This document shows, piece by piece, positions 31,858 through 39,847 of a stretch of 40,699 nucleotides of DNA. The position numbers were made by a program, and so were the translations under genes. Under the pieces are notes generated by a model. The model did no database searches. It was not told the DNA's origin and saw only the letters and a list, made by a program, of their open reading frames with translations. Each line of letters starts with the position of its first letter. Position 1 is the stretch's first letter. The DNA is from Streptacidiphilus melanogenes (GTDB lineage Bacteria > Actinomycetota > Actinomycetes > Streptomycetales > Streptomycetaceae), in assembly GCF_000787835.1 (NCBI RefSeq), contig NZ_BBPP01000020.1, positions 32,377 to 73,075 of the forward strand, given 5' to 3'.

Positions 31858-32745
31858 TCAGCTCTCGGCGGTCGCCAGGCCGGAGGTGTGCCGGTCCCGC
31901 CGCGGGCGCAGCCACGTGGCCGCGTAGGCGGCGGTGGCCGCGGTCATGATGGCGAAACTCGGCGGGCACTGCGGGATCCAGGCCGCGACGGCCAGACCGG
32001 CCCACATCTCGCCCACCGCGAGGCCCGCGGCGAGGGCGAGGCCGCGGAAGGGGCGGTCGGTGAGGCGGATCGCCGTGCCCGCCGGGGCGGCGAGGAGGCC
32101 GAGCAGCAGCAGGGATCCGACGGCCTGCGTCGCCTCGCCCGCGGTGACGCCGACGAGGGCGAGGAAGCCCAGGCCGAGGGCCCTGACGGGGACCCCGCGC
32201 GCGGCGGCGACGTTCTCGTCGAGGGTGGCGAAGAGCAGCGGCCGGGCGATCAGCAGGACGGCGAGCGAGACCGCGAGCGCGATCAGCACCGCGACCAGGG
32301 TCTGGCCGCCGTCCAGGCCGAAGACGGAGCCGAACAGCACCGAGGTGCCGGCCCCGCCGTTGCCGTTGCCGCTGGCAGAGGTCGTGTAGAGGGTGAGGAA
32401 GAACGACCCGAGGCCGAGCACCCAGGCGAAGGCGCTGCCGATGACGACGTCGTCCGCCTTGCCGCGGCGGCCGACCCCGGCCAGCAGCAGCCCGACCAGG
32501 ACGCAGGAGACGAAGAGCCCCAGGCGCAGGTCGTAGCCGCCCGCCAGCGCGGCCATCGCGCCGGTGAACGCGACGTGGCTGAGCGCGTCGCCGGTGAAGA
32601 TCTGCGCCCGCAGCACCAGGAAGTAGCCGACGAGTCCGGCCGCGAGCGCGATGAACGTGCCCGCCAGCAGCGCGTGGTGGAAGAACGGCTGGGACCAGGC
32701 CGACGCCGGCGCCGCGGACGGTGCCGAGGCGAGGAGGACGCTCAT
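31858..32745 (-). CDS. Metal ABC transporter permease 2 (ZnuB/AztB-like)
   Basis: A 295-residue integral membrane subunit of the ABC-3 family (Zn/Mn/Fe). Hydrophobic segments run throughout. Family landmarks are AQIFTGDALSHVAFTG near 47-62 and ENVAAARGVPVRALGLGFLA in the cytoplasmic loop that contacts the ATPase. It overlaps the first permease by ATGA, and two different permeases suggest a heterodimeric channel. The C-terminus is short and basic. It is the last gene of the operon. Confidence 0.9.
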   Translation of the reverse strand: MSVLLASAPSAAPASAWSQPFFHHALLAGTFIALAAGLVGYFLVLRAQIFTGDALSHVAFTGAMAALAGGYDLRLGLFVSCVLVGLLLAGVGRRGKADDVVIGSAFAWVLGLGSFFLTLYTTSASGNGNGGAGTSVLFGSVFGLDGGQTLVAVLIALAVSLAVLLIARPLLFATLDENVAAARGVPVRALGLGFLALVGVTAGEATQAVGSLLLLGLLAAPAGTAIRLTDRPFRGLALAAGLAVGEMWAGLAVAAWIPQCPPSFAIMTAATAAYAATWLRPRRDRHTSGLATAES

Positions 32746-33647
32746 GCCGCGCCCCCGGCGAGGGCGGCGCCCGAGGCGTCACGACGGCGCTCCAACGCTC
32801 GCGCCGTGGAGCGCGCGACGTGGGCGAGCAGGAAGAGCCCGAAGGCGAACGAGGTCACGAAGAATCCGAGCGGGTAGGGCCAGTAGAAGGCGGCGACCAG
32901 GCCTGCCCAGGTGACGGCGAAGCCGAGGACCACGGTCAGCAGCAGGCTCAGGCCCGGACGGGCCGTCAGCACCTGCGCCGTCGCGGCGGGCAGCACCATC
33001 AGCGCGAAGACCAGCAGCGCGCCGGTGATCTGCGCGGCCTCCGCCGTGGCCACGCCCAGCAGCACCAGGAAGGTGACGGACAGAGCGCGCACGGGCACCC
33101 CGCGGGCCGCCGCGACCTGCGGGTCGACGGAGGCGAACAGCAGCGGGCGGCCCAGCACCGTCAGCGCCAGCAGGACCGCGAGCCCGGCGACGGCGAGCGT
33201 GGCGACCTGCCCGGAGGTGATCCCGAGGAAGCTGCCGAAGAGCAACGCCTGCGGTCCCTCCAGCAGGCCCTTGTAGAGGGCCATGAACAGGTAGCCGCAG
33301 GCCAGCAGGAACGCCTGCACGACCCCGGTGGCGGCCGACTCCTCCGAGCCTCCGGGCTCGCGGCCGCGCCGCATCAGGGCCAGCACCAGCCCGGCGGCGA
33401 CGCAGAAGCCGAAGTAGCCGAGGCTCAGGCTGAATCCGGCCAGCGTGGCCAGCGCCGCGCCGGGGAAGGCGACGACGGAGAGCGTGTGCCCGGCAAAGGT
33501 CTGCCGCCGCAGCACCATGAACCAGCCGACGGCGCCCGCGACGACGGCGACGATCGCACCCGCGCGGAAGGCGTTGACCATGAACGGGTAGGACCACATC
33601 AGCTGGAAGTCGTAGAGCAGGTTCCAGGAGAAGACCGGTGTCCCCAT
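32742..33647 (-). CDS. Metal ABC transporter permease 1 (ZnuB/AztB-like)
   Basis: A 301-residue ABC-3 family permease. RQTFAGHTLSVVAFPGAALA near 50 and PQVAAARGVPVRALSVTFLV in the coupling loop are the same landmarks as in the partner permease. It lies 6 bp after the ATPase gene and overlaps the second permease. It works with the ATPase and the binding protein to import Zn2+, or possibly Mn2+. Confidence 0.9.
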   Translation of the reverse strand: MGTPVFSWNLLYDFQLMWSYPFMVNAFRAGAIVAVVAGAVGWFMVLRRQTFAGHTLSVVAFPGAALATLAGFSLSLGYFGFCVAAGLVLALMRRGREPGGSEESAATGVVQAFLLACGYLFMALYKGLLEGPQALLFGSFLGITSGQVATLAVAGLAVLLALTVLGRPLLFASVDPQVAAARGVPVRALSVTFLVLLGVATAEAAQITGALLVFALMVLPAATAQVLTARPGLSLLLTVVLGFAVTWAGLVAAFYWPYPLGFFVTSFAFGLFLLAHVARSTARALERRRDASGAALAGGAA

Positions 33648-33653
33648 CTCAGC

Positions 33654-34613
33654 TCACCCCGCGCGACGGTCGCCGTGACCGTGATGGTGGTGGCCGGTGT
33701 GACGGTCGGTGTGGACGGCGGGCGCCTCGGGCTGGCCGACCACGACGAGGCGGCCGTCCTGCGTGGAGAGAACCTCCACCGGGGTGCGGTAGAGGCGGGT
33801 CAGCGTCTCCGAGTTGACGACCTCGCTCGGCGGACCGCACACCGCGCCGCCCTCCGCGATGTACACGACGCGGTCGAGGTGGTGCAGGATCGGGTTGACG
33901 TCGTGGGCGACCATGACGACCGCGACGTTCTCCCGGTGGCAGATCCGGCCGATGAGCGCGGCGACCGCGCTCTGGTTGGGCAGGTCCAGGCTGTCCAGCG
34001 GCTCGTCCAGCAGCAGCACCTCGGGGCGGCGGACCAGCGCCTGGGCGATCAGCAACCGCTGCTGCTCGCCTCCCGAGCACTGTCCGATCGGCCGGTGGGC
34101 GTACGCCGACGCACCGACCAGCTCGATCACCTCGTCGACGCGCTGCTCCTGCTCGCGCCGGTTGCGCGACCAGGGCAGCGGCACGCCCCAGCGGTCCCCG
34201 TCCAGGCCCATCCTGACTACGTCGACGCCGCGGATGCGCAGGTCCGGGTCGAAGCTGCGGCGCTGCGGCAGGTAGCCGACGCGGCTGCCGGCCTCGCCGG
34301 GGCGTCGGCCCAGCACGCGTATCTCGCCCTCGGCCGCGGGCACGATCCCGAGCAGCACCTTGACCAGCGTCGACTTGCCGACGCCGTTCGGGCCGAGCAC
34401 GGCGACGAACTCCCCGGCCCGGACCTCGAGGTCGACGCCGGACCAGAGCGTACGGCCGCCGACGCGCACCGCCGCGCCGCGCAGGCGCAGCACGGGCGCC
34501 GCCTGACCGCTCGTCTCGAGGTCCGCCCCGGCGCCCGACTCGGGCAGGGGGGCGGAGGCGGGATCCTGCTGCTCCGCGTTGTGCTGCGGCTCGGCCGCCA
34601 CGACAGGGTTCAC
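33654..34613 (-). CDS. Metal ABC transporter ATP-binding protein (ZnuC-like)
   Basis: A 319-residue ATPase with Walker A GPNGVGKST, Q-loop YLPQRRSFDPDL, signature CSGGEQQR, Walker B VLLLDEPLDSLD and the switch histidine in VAHDVNP. The C-terminus has a histidine-rich tail (HTDRHTGHHHHGHGD) that could bind zinc and sense or buffer it; this supports zinc as substrate. A 50-residue Pro/Ala-rich N-terminal part precedes the ABC core. GTG at 34613 was chosen because GAGGAC lies just upstream. It is the second gene of the operon, 8 bp after the binding protein. Confidence 0.9.
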   Translation of the reverse strand: MNPVVAAEPQHNAEQQDPASAPLPESGAGADLETSGQAAPVLRLRGAAVRVGGRTLWSGVDLEVRAGEFVAVLGPNGVGKSTLVKVLLGIVPAAEGEIRVLGRRPGEAGSRVGYLPQRRSFDPDLRIRGVDVVRMGLDGDRWGVPLPWSRNRREQEQRVDEVIELVGASAYAHRPIGQCSGGEQQRLLIAQALVRRPEVLLLDEPLDSLDLPNQSAVAALIGRICHRENVAVVMVAHDVNPILHHLDRVVYIAEGGAVCGPPSEVVNSETLTRLYRTPVEVLSTQDGRLVVVGQPEAPAVHTDRHTGHHHHGHGDRRAG

Positions 34614-34621
34614 GTGCGTCC

Positions 34622-35602
34622 TCACTTCCCGGTGGCCTGGTGGAGGGCCTGCTCGATGCCCTGGAGCTGGGCCGTCTGCCACTGCTCGAAGGTCGCGCCC
34701 ACGGGCGCGAGGGTCTCCGTCACGGTGGTGACGGGGATGCCCTCGGACCTGGCCAGCTTCACCTGGGCGACTACGTCGGGGGTGGAGTTCTGGCTGTTGT
34801 AGACGTAGACCTTGATCTGCTTGCTCTTGATCTGCTGGTCGATGGTCGCCTTGTCGGCGGCGGTCGGGTCGGTGCCCTCGCTCATCGCGTCCAGGAACGT
34901 CTCCGGCGTCATCATCCTCAGGCCCAGGCCCTCGGCGAGCGGGGTGACGATGGACTCCGAGGCGCCGATCGGGGTGCCGGCGTACTTCGCCCTGATGTCG
35001 GCGACCAGCTGGTCGTACCGCGCCAGGGTCCGCGTCTCGAAGGTCTGCTTCTGCAGGTCGAAGTAGGCGGCGTCGGCCGGGTCGATCCTCTTGTAGTCGG
35101 CGGTGATCTTCTCGATCACCTGGTGCACGTTGTCCGGCGAGTACCAGCGGTGCGGATTGCCGCCCGGCTGGACGCCCACCAGGTCGCCGACCTTGAGCTC
35201 GCTGCGGCCGCTGCCAGGGTTGGTCCCCAGCAGCTTGTCCGCCCAGGCGTCGTAGCCGATGCCGTTGACGATCACGTACTGCGCGCCGGTGACCGTGCGC
35301 GCGTCGGCGGCGGTCGGCTCGTAGGAGTGCGGGTCGGTGTCCGGGTTGCTGATGATGCTGGTCACGTGCGCATGCGAGCCGCCCAGCTGGGTGGCTATCG
35401 AACCCCAGAAGTTCTCCGCCGCCACCACCTGGATCACCCTGCCGTGGTCCGCCGCCACGCCGGAGGCGGTGGCCGGGCGGGAGCCGGGCGGAGCCGTCGT
35501 CGCGCACGCGCTGACCGTCGCCACCAGGGCGATCACCGCACCGGACGACACCGCACGGGACACGCGGCGGGTGACCGAACGGGACGGGACGGACGAGCGC
35601 AT
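34622..35602 (-). CDS. Metal-binding lipoprotein of the ABC importer (ZnuA-like)
   Basis: A 326-residue solute-binding protein of cluster A-I. The signal peptide (about 1-33) ends in a lipobox TVSAC, so it is anchored on the outer face of the membrane. Metal ligands are likely the histidines in TDPHSYEP and NPHRWYSP with an acidic residue in the C-lobe. The ZnuA-type His-rich loop is missing. The long helix between the lobes (IRAKYAGTPIGASESIV) is typical. The ATG at 35602 is first in the operon, about 50-65 bp from a Zur-like box. Zinc is favoured by that box and by the histidine tail of the ATPase; Mn2+ is the alternative. Confidence 0.9.
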   Translation of the reverse strand: MRSSVPSRSVTRRVSRAVSSGAVIALVATVSACATTAPPGSRPATASGVAADHGRVIQVVAAENFWGSIATQLGGSHAHVTSIISNPDTDPHSYEPTAADARTVTGAQYVIVNGIGYDAWADKLLGTNPGSGRSELKVGDLVGVQPGGNPHRWYSPDNVHQVIEKITADYKRIDPADAAYFDLQKQTFETRTLARYDQLVADIRAKYAGTPIGASESIVTPLAEGLGLRMMTPETFLDAMSEGTDPTAADKATIDQQIKSKQIKVYVYNSQNSTPDVVAQVKLARSEGIPVTTVTETLAPVGATFEQWQTAQLQGIEQALHQATGK

Positions 35603-35653
35603 GGTGGTGACCCCCAGGGCAGACGTGGCCGGAGCTGGCGCCTCCAGATTAAA

Positions 35654-35668
35654 TGGAAACGGTTTTCA
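35654..35668 (-). promoter_or_regulatory. Zur-like box of the metal importer
   Basis: TGGAAACGGTTTTCA is a 7-1-7 imperfect palindrome (6 of 7 pairs) close to the streptomycete Zur pattern TGAAAA...TTTTCA, 50 bp upstream of the lipoprotein start. A further TGAAAATCATTACC lies at 35693-35706 and may be a weaker second site. Zinc-bound Zur would repress the operon when zinc is plentiful (inference). Confidence 0.6.
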
Positions 35669-35823
35669 TACTCTAGCCCGAACGGGTGTGGGATGAAAAT
35701 CATTACCGAATCTTGACCGCGGCGGAGCCGGGCGGCTTCGGGGTGGTTAGGGGTGCGACCCCGAGGGCACGGGAGCAGGGGTGCACCGAGGCACGGGAAC
35801 ACCGGGCGAAGGGATGTCGAGCG

Positions 35824-36375
35824 ATGAGCCAGCCCCGCAGGCGGGCCGAACTGTTCAAGGGCGCGGAGAGCGACCCCCGGTTCGCTACGCCGGCCGTCGG
35901 GCACGAGCGGGAGGTGCTGATCGGCGTGCTGGGCGCCCAGCGGGCGACGCTGGAGGCCAAGTGCGCCGGCCTCGGAGCCGAGCTGGCCACGCGTTCGGTG
36001 CCGCCGTCGACACTGTCGCTGCTCGGCCTGGTCCGGCACCTCGCCGACGTCGAACGGCGCTGGTTCCGGCGCGTCCTGGCCGGACAGGACGCCCCGGACC
36101 GCTACGCCACGCCGGAGCGGCCCGACGCCGACTTCGACGCCGCGACGGGCGATCCGGCTCAGGTCGCGGCCGCCTGGGCGGGCTGGCACGAGGAGGTCGC
36201 GTTCGCCGAGTCCTTCACCGCCGCCGCGCCCGACCTGGACGTCAGCGGCGAGGACTCGTGGCGCGGCCCGGTCTCGCTGCGCTGGGTGCTGATCCACATG
36301 GTCGAGGAGTACGCCCGCCACAACGGCCACGCCGATCTGCTGCGCGAACGCATCGACGGCGCGGTCGGGCTCTGA
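35824..36375 (+). CDS. DinB-family protein (DUF664)
   Basis: A 183-residue four-helix-bundle protein. The metal-binding histidines are in LGLVRHLADVERRWFRR and in HMVEEYARHNGHADLLRERI, the standard triad of the DinB/DUF664 group. These proteins include thiol S-transferases and many of unknown activity. It starts at ATG 35824 with GAAGGGA upstream. It is divergent from the metal importer, and a hairpin follows it. Confidence 0.88.
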   Translation: MSQPRRRAELFKGAESDPRFATPAVGHEREVLIGVLGAQRATLEAKCAGLGAELATRSVPPSTLSLLGLVRHLADVERRWFRRVLAGQDAPDRYATPERPDADFDAATGDPAQVAAAWAGWHEEVAFAESFTAAAPDLDVSGEDSWRGPVSLRWVLIHMVEEYARHNGHADLLRERIDGAVGL

Positions 36376-36388
36376 GCTCCGCAGGGCT

Positions 36389-36447
36389 CTTCGACGCCCG
36401 ACGATCCGCGGGCTGCGCGCAGCGCGGCGTTTCGCCGGGCGTCGAAG
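36389..36447 (+). terminator. 12-bp inverted repeat after the DinB-family gene
   Basis: CTTCGACGCCCG (36389-36400) and CGGGCGTCGAAG (36436-36447) pair perfectly. The 35-nt loop is itself GC-rich and can fold. It begins 14 bp after the DinB-family stop. Confidence 0.55.
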
Positions 36448-36482
36448 GGCGGGCACACGGAAAATGGCACCTGTGTGGGCAC

Positions 36483-37127
36483 ATGGGTCCGTGGGCCCAG
36501 GAGCGTGCCCAGGACCGTAAGGAGAGCGCCGTAGCGACCGACCTCCACCTCGCCCAGAACCCGGACGCGGACGCCCTGCTCAGCCGCAGCCCCCTGGCCG
36601 CGCTGATCGGGATGCTGCTCGACCAGCAGGTGCCCATGGAGTGGGCCTTCACCGGCCCCTACACGCTCCTGCAACGCCTGGGCGGGGACGACCTGGACGC
36701 GCACGCGATCGCCGACTACGACCCCGAGGCCTTCGCGGCGCTGTGCGCAGAGAAGCCGGCCGTCCACCGCTACCCGGGCTCGATGGCCAAGCGCATCCAG
36801 CAGCTGTGCGCCTACCTCGACGCCCACTACGACGGCGACGCCGAGGCGCTGTGGCGGGACGTCTCCAGCGGGACGGAACTGCTCGACCGGCTGGAGGACC
36901 TGCCGGGCTACGGTCGCCAGAAGGCGCAGATCTTCCTCGCGCTGCTCGGGAAGCAGTTCGGCGTCCAGCCCAAGGGCTGGCGTGAGGCGGCCGGCGCCTA
37001 CGGCGAGAAGGACAGCTTCCGCTCGGTCGCGGACATCACCGGCCCGGCGTCCCTGGAGAAGGTCCGCTCCCACAAGCAGGAGATGAAGGCGGCGGCGAAG
37101 GCCGCGAAGGCGGCCAAGACCGGCTGA
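36483..37127 (+). CDS. HhH-GPD-type base-excision DNA repair protein
   Basis: A 214-residue protein of the endonuclease III/AlkA fold without an Fe-S cluster. PLAALIGMLLDQQVPMEWAF is the family's first helix, and LEDLPGYGRQKAQIFLALLG is the helix-hairpin-helix with the lysine position; the GPD aspartate region is not clear. A Lys/Ala-rich tail may bind DNA. The ATG at 36483 has no ribosome site. AAGGAG at 36519-36524 lies 6 nt before GTA at 36531, exactly where homologous proteins are expected to begin, so the true start may be a non-standard codon. With nth interrupted elsewhere in the window, this enzyme may partly share the repair load (inference). Confidence 0.8.
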   Translation: MGPWAQERAQDRKESAVATDLHLAQNPDADALLSRSPLAALIGMLLDQQVPMEWAFTGPYTLLQRLGGDDLDAHAIADYDPEAFAALCAEKPAVHRYPGSMAKRIQQLCAYLDAHYDGDAEALWRDVSSGTELLDRLEDLPGYGRQKAQIFLALLGKQFGVQPKGWREAAGAYGEKDSFRSVADITGPASLEKVRSHKQEMKAAAKAAKAAKTG

Positions 37128-37676
37128 GCCGACGGTCTGCCGAACGGCGGCGCCTACGATCGCTCACGGGCACTCAACACCTTTGGCAACGTTGCGTTCC
37201 GGCTCCGAGAGCTGCAGCAGGCACGGGCCTGCTACGACGAGGCGCTGGCCCGCGCCACCGGCAACAAGGTCGGCGAGGCACACCTGCTGGGGAACCTCGG
37301 CCAGGTGCTGGAGCGCTCGGACCTGTGCCACGAGGCCCACGACGCCTTCGACGCCGCCCTCGCGCTGCACCGCACGCTGGGCAACCGGCTGGGCGAGGCC
37401 GCCGCGCGCAACGGCCTGGGTGAGGCGGCGCTCGCGGCGGACACCCCGGACCGGGCGGTGGCGGAGCACACGGCCGCGCTGCTGCTGGCCGCCGAGTCGC
37501 GCAGCCGCCCCGAACGCGCCCGCGCCCACGAAGGCCTCGCCCGCGCGGAGCAGCGCCTCGCGCGGCTGGGTGAGGCGCGCGAGCACGCCGGCCGGGCCGC
37601 GGAGCTCTACGAGCAGTTGGACGTCCCGGAGGCTGCGGACGCGCGGGCTCTCCGGGACTCGCTGGGGGCGGACTGA
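37128..37676 (+). pseudogene. Remnant of a TPR-containing regulator
   Basis: Directly after the preceding stop codon, in the same frame, the sequence reads as the C-terminal TPR array of an AfsR/SARP- or LuxR-type regulator. Examples are ALNTFGNVAFRLRELQQARA, GEAHLLGNLGQVLERSDLCH and LGNRLGEAAARNGLGEAALA. At least four repeats are present, ending LRDSLGAD-stop. No start codon or N-terminal DNA-binding or ATPase domain precedes it; the first possible start is a GTG at 37305 inside the array. It is a truncated gene, not expected to be made. Confidence 0.7.
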
Positions 37677-37700
37677 CGCGTCAGGAACGCGTAAACGGAT

Positions 37701-37730
37701 TTGACAGAGTTCTCAGAGCGGGGCGAACCT
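37701..37730 (+). promoter_or_regulatory. Promoter of the Mg-transporter leader
   Basis: A perfect -35 TTGACA (37701-37706) with a weak -10 (GAACCT, 37725-37730) and an 18-bp spacer. Transcription would start about 15 nt before the riboswitch P1 stem. Confidence 0.5.
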
Positions 37731-37751
37731 GGACGGGTTGTTGAGATGAGA

Positions 37752-37906
37752 CACCTCGTTCGGTGAGGCGTCTCCACGGACACAGGCCACTGATCCCAAC
37801 CGTCGAGAGACGCTCCGGATCAGGACACCTCCTCCCGACCTAAGGGTTGAGGCCAAGTGGCTGCGCGCAGCGCTACGCCGTGGAGTGCCAAAGCTCTGAC
37901 GAGTTG
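37752..37906 (+). promoter_or_regulatory. M-box (ykoK) magnesium riboswitch aptamer
   Basis: The core reads CGTTCGGTGAGGCGTCTCCA, matching the conserved GTTAGGTGAGGCTCCT start of M-boxes. A middle domain follows (CTGATCCCAACCG, GAGACGCTCCGGATCAG), and the end is GTGCCAAAGCTCTGACGA, matching AGTGCTAAAGCTCTACGA. P1 pairs CACCTCGT (37752-37759) with ACGAGTTG (37899-37906). The aptamer folds around several Mg2+ ions and turns expression off when magnesium is high. It lies 295 nt upstream of the NRAMP-related transporter it should control. Confidence 0.88.
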
Positions 37907-37912
37907 GGGTGT

Positions 37913-37943
37913 ACCGGACCGGTTCCGACGGTCCGGGTCCGGT
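37913..37943 (+). terminator. Hairpin after the M-box, possible expression platform
   Basis: ACCGGACC (37913-37920) pairs with GGTCCGGT (37936-37943), and a competing copy of the 3' arm (GGTCCGG, 37930-37936) allows a second fold. It starts 6 nt after the aptamer and could be the Mg2+-dependent terminator, though no U-tract follows; Rho- or translation-dependent control is also possible. Confidence 0.5.
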
Positions 37944-38200
37944 GTGCCCCCTGCCGCTGCGACGCGACTGACGCGTCATGACCGGAGGGAGGCGAGAAGC
38001 AGTGGACTGCAGTAGTCCGGGTCGGAAACGACCCCACGAAACCCGCTTGACCTCGTCTTCTTTCGGCATGCGGTAACCACCTGCCCCTGCGCCCGTCGAG
38101 GCGCTCCGCCTGCGTGCGCCGACGCGCGCGGGGCGGCCGGCTGCTGCATGCCCTCCGACCGGCCCACGGCCCGCCCGTGGCGCCCCAGGGAGGGATTCTC
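37944..38200 (+). other. Long leader between riboswitch and transporter
   Basis: About 257 nt. It holds a GGGTCG-GAAA-CGACCC hairpin (38019-38034) and a 32-codon open frame (37978-38076, beginning MTGGRREAVDC) that lacks a ribosome site. The transporter's own GGGAGGG lies at the end. The length suggests further control steps after the aptamer, but nothing else is clear. Confidence 0.4.
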
Positions 38201-39847
38201 ATGACCACCACGCTCGACCCCCAGGTCACCGGCGCCACCCGCTCGGCGGTGCTCGACGACGCGCACCTGGGCGACATCCGCGGCGCGCTCGGCACGATCA
38301 GGCTGGAGGAACACGGTGCCCGCACCGGCCTGTCCGCCAAGCTCAAGACGCTGCTCGCCATCGTCGGCCCCGGACTGATCGTCATGGTCGGCGACAACGA
38401 CGCCGGCGCCTTCGCCACCTACGGCCAGGCCGGGCAGAACTACGGCACCCAGCTGCTGTGGACGCTGCTGCTGCTCGTCCCCGTGCTCTACGTCAACCAG
38501 GAGATGGTGCTGCGCCTCGGCGCCGTCACCGGAGTCGGCCACGCCCGGCTGATCCTGGAGCGCTTCGGCAGGTTCTGGGGCGCGTTCAGCGTCGTCGACC
38601 TGTTCGTCCTCAACGCGCTCACACTGGTGACGGAGTTCATCGGCATCACGCTGGCCGCCGGCTACCTGGGCCTGCCCAGGGCCGCAGCCGTGGTCCTGGC
38701 CGCCGCGGTCATCATCGCCTCCGCGTTCACCGGCTCCTTCCAGCGGTTCGAGCGGATCGCGGTCGCGCTGTGCGCGGGCTCGCTGCTGCTGGTGCCGGTC
38801 TACTTCCTGTCCCACCCCAGGACCTCACAGATGGTCCACGACTTCGCAGTGCCGAACCTGCCGGGCGGTCAGGGGCAGCTCGCCGGCGTGATGCTGCTGG
38901 TCATCGGCATCGTCGGCACGACCGTCGCGCCGTGGCAGCTGTTCTTCCAGCAGAGCTACGTCATCGACAAGCGGATCACCCCGCGGTTCATGACGTACGA
39001 GAAGGCCGACCTGTGGCTCGGCATCGTGGTCGTCGTCCTCGGCGCCGCCGCACTGATGGGCGCCACCGCGGCCGCCTTCGCCGGCACCTCGGGCTCCGGC
39101 GGCTTCACCGACGCGGCGGGCCTCGCCCACGGCATCGAGGCCCACGCGGGCAGGGTCGCCGGGGTGCTGTTCGCCGTCGCGCTGCTGGACGCCTCGGTCA
39201 TCGGCGCGTTCGCGGTCTCGCTCTCCACGGCCTACGCCATCGGCGACGTCTTCGGCATCAAGCACTCGCTGCACCGCGGCCTCAAGGGCGCGAAGGGCTT
39301 CTACGCCGTCTACGCGGGCATCGTGGGCCTCGCGGCCGCGGTCGTGCTGGTCCCCGGCTCGCCGCTCGGCCTGCTGACCGAGGGCGTGCAGACGCTCGCG
39401 GGCGTGCTGCTCCCCTCGGCCACGGTGTTCCTGCTGCTGCTCTGCAACGACCGTCAGGTGCTGGGCCCGTGGGTGAACGGCCCGAAGACGAACGCCTTCA
39501 CGGCGGCCGTCGTCGGGGTGCTGGTCACACTGTCGGTCGTGCTGACGGCCTCGGTGCTGTTCCCGGACATCAGCGCGGGCGCGATCGTCGACATCATGGC
39601 CGCCTGCGGTGTCGCGGGCGTCCTCGCCGCCGGGTACGCGGCCTTCACCAAGCGCCGCACGGCCACGGTGGAGGACGAGCTCGACCGCACGGGCCGGGAC
39701 AGCTGGCGGATGCCGCCGCTGGAGACGCTCACCCGGCCCGTCATGGCCACCGGCCGCAAGATCGGCATGAGCGCCCTCCGCGGCTACCTGCTCGTCGCGA
39801 TGGTGCTGGTGATCGTCAAGATCGTCGAGGTCGCCCTCACTCGTTGA
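38201..39847 (+). CDS. NRAMP-related magnesium transporter (NRMT-like)
   Basis: A 548-residue membrane protein with about 11 hydrophobic segments in the LeuT-like NRAMP order and a 45-residue cytoplasmic N-terminus. The metal-site motif of helix 1, DPGN in Mn/Fe NRAMPs, is here D67-A-G-A70 (VGDNDAGAFATYGQAGQNYG). The helix 6 A/C-M-P-H motif is VA-P244-WQ (GTTVAPWQLFFQQ). Loss of the soft-metal methionine is the hallmark of NRMT magnesium importers, and the M-box upstream agrees. The start at ATG 38201 follows GGGAGGG with a 6-nt spacer. The 3' end overlaps the convergent gene by 11 bases. Mn2+ transport is the less likely alternative. Confidence 0.85.
   Translation: MTTTLDPQVTGATRSAVLDDAHLGDIRGALGTIRLEEHGARTGLSAKLKTLLAIVGPGLIVMVGDNDAGAFATYGQAGQNYGTQLLWTLLLLVPVLYVNQEMVLRLGAVTGVGHARLILERFGRFWGAFSVVDLFVLNALTLVTEFIGITLAAGYLGLPRAAAVVLAAAVIIASAFTGSFQRFERIAVALCAGSLLLVPVYFLSHPRTSQMVHDFAVPNLPGGQGQLAGVMLLVIGIVGTTVAPWQLFFQQSYVIDKRITPRFMTYEKADLWLGIVVVVLGAAALMGATAAAFAGTSGSGGFTDAAGLAHGIEAHAGRVAGVLFAVALLDASVIGAFAVSLSTAYAIGDVFGIKHSLHRGLKGAKGFYAVYAGIVGLAAAVVLVPGSPLGLLTEGVQTLAGVLLPSATVFLLLLCNDRQVLGPWVNGPKTNAFTAAVVGVLVTLSVVLTASVLFPDISAGAIVDIMAACGVAGVLAAGYAAFTKRRTATVEDELDRTGRDSWRMPPLETLTRPVMATGRKIGMSALRGYLLVAMVLVIVKIVEVALTR

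Noticed and set aside
37713-38418. Minus-strand open frames in the transporter leader
   Set aside because: They lie opposite the M-box aptamer and the transporter start, and show Arg/Pro/Ser-rich antisense composition with no family similarity.
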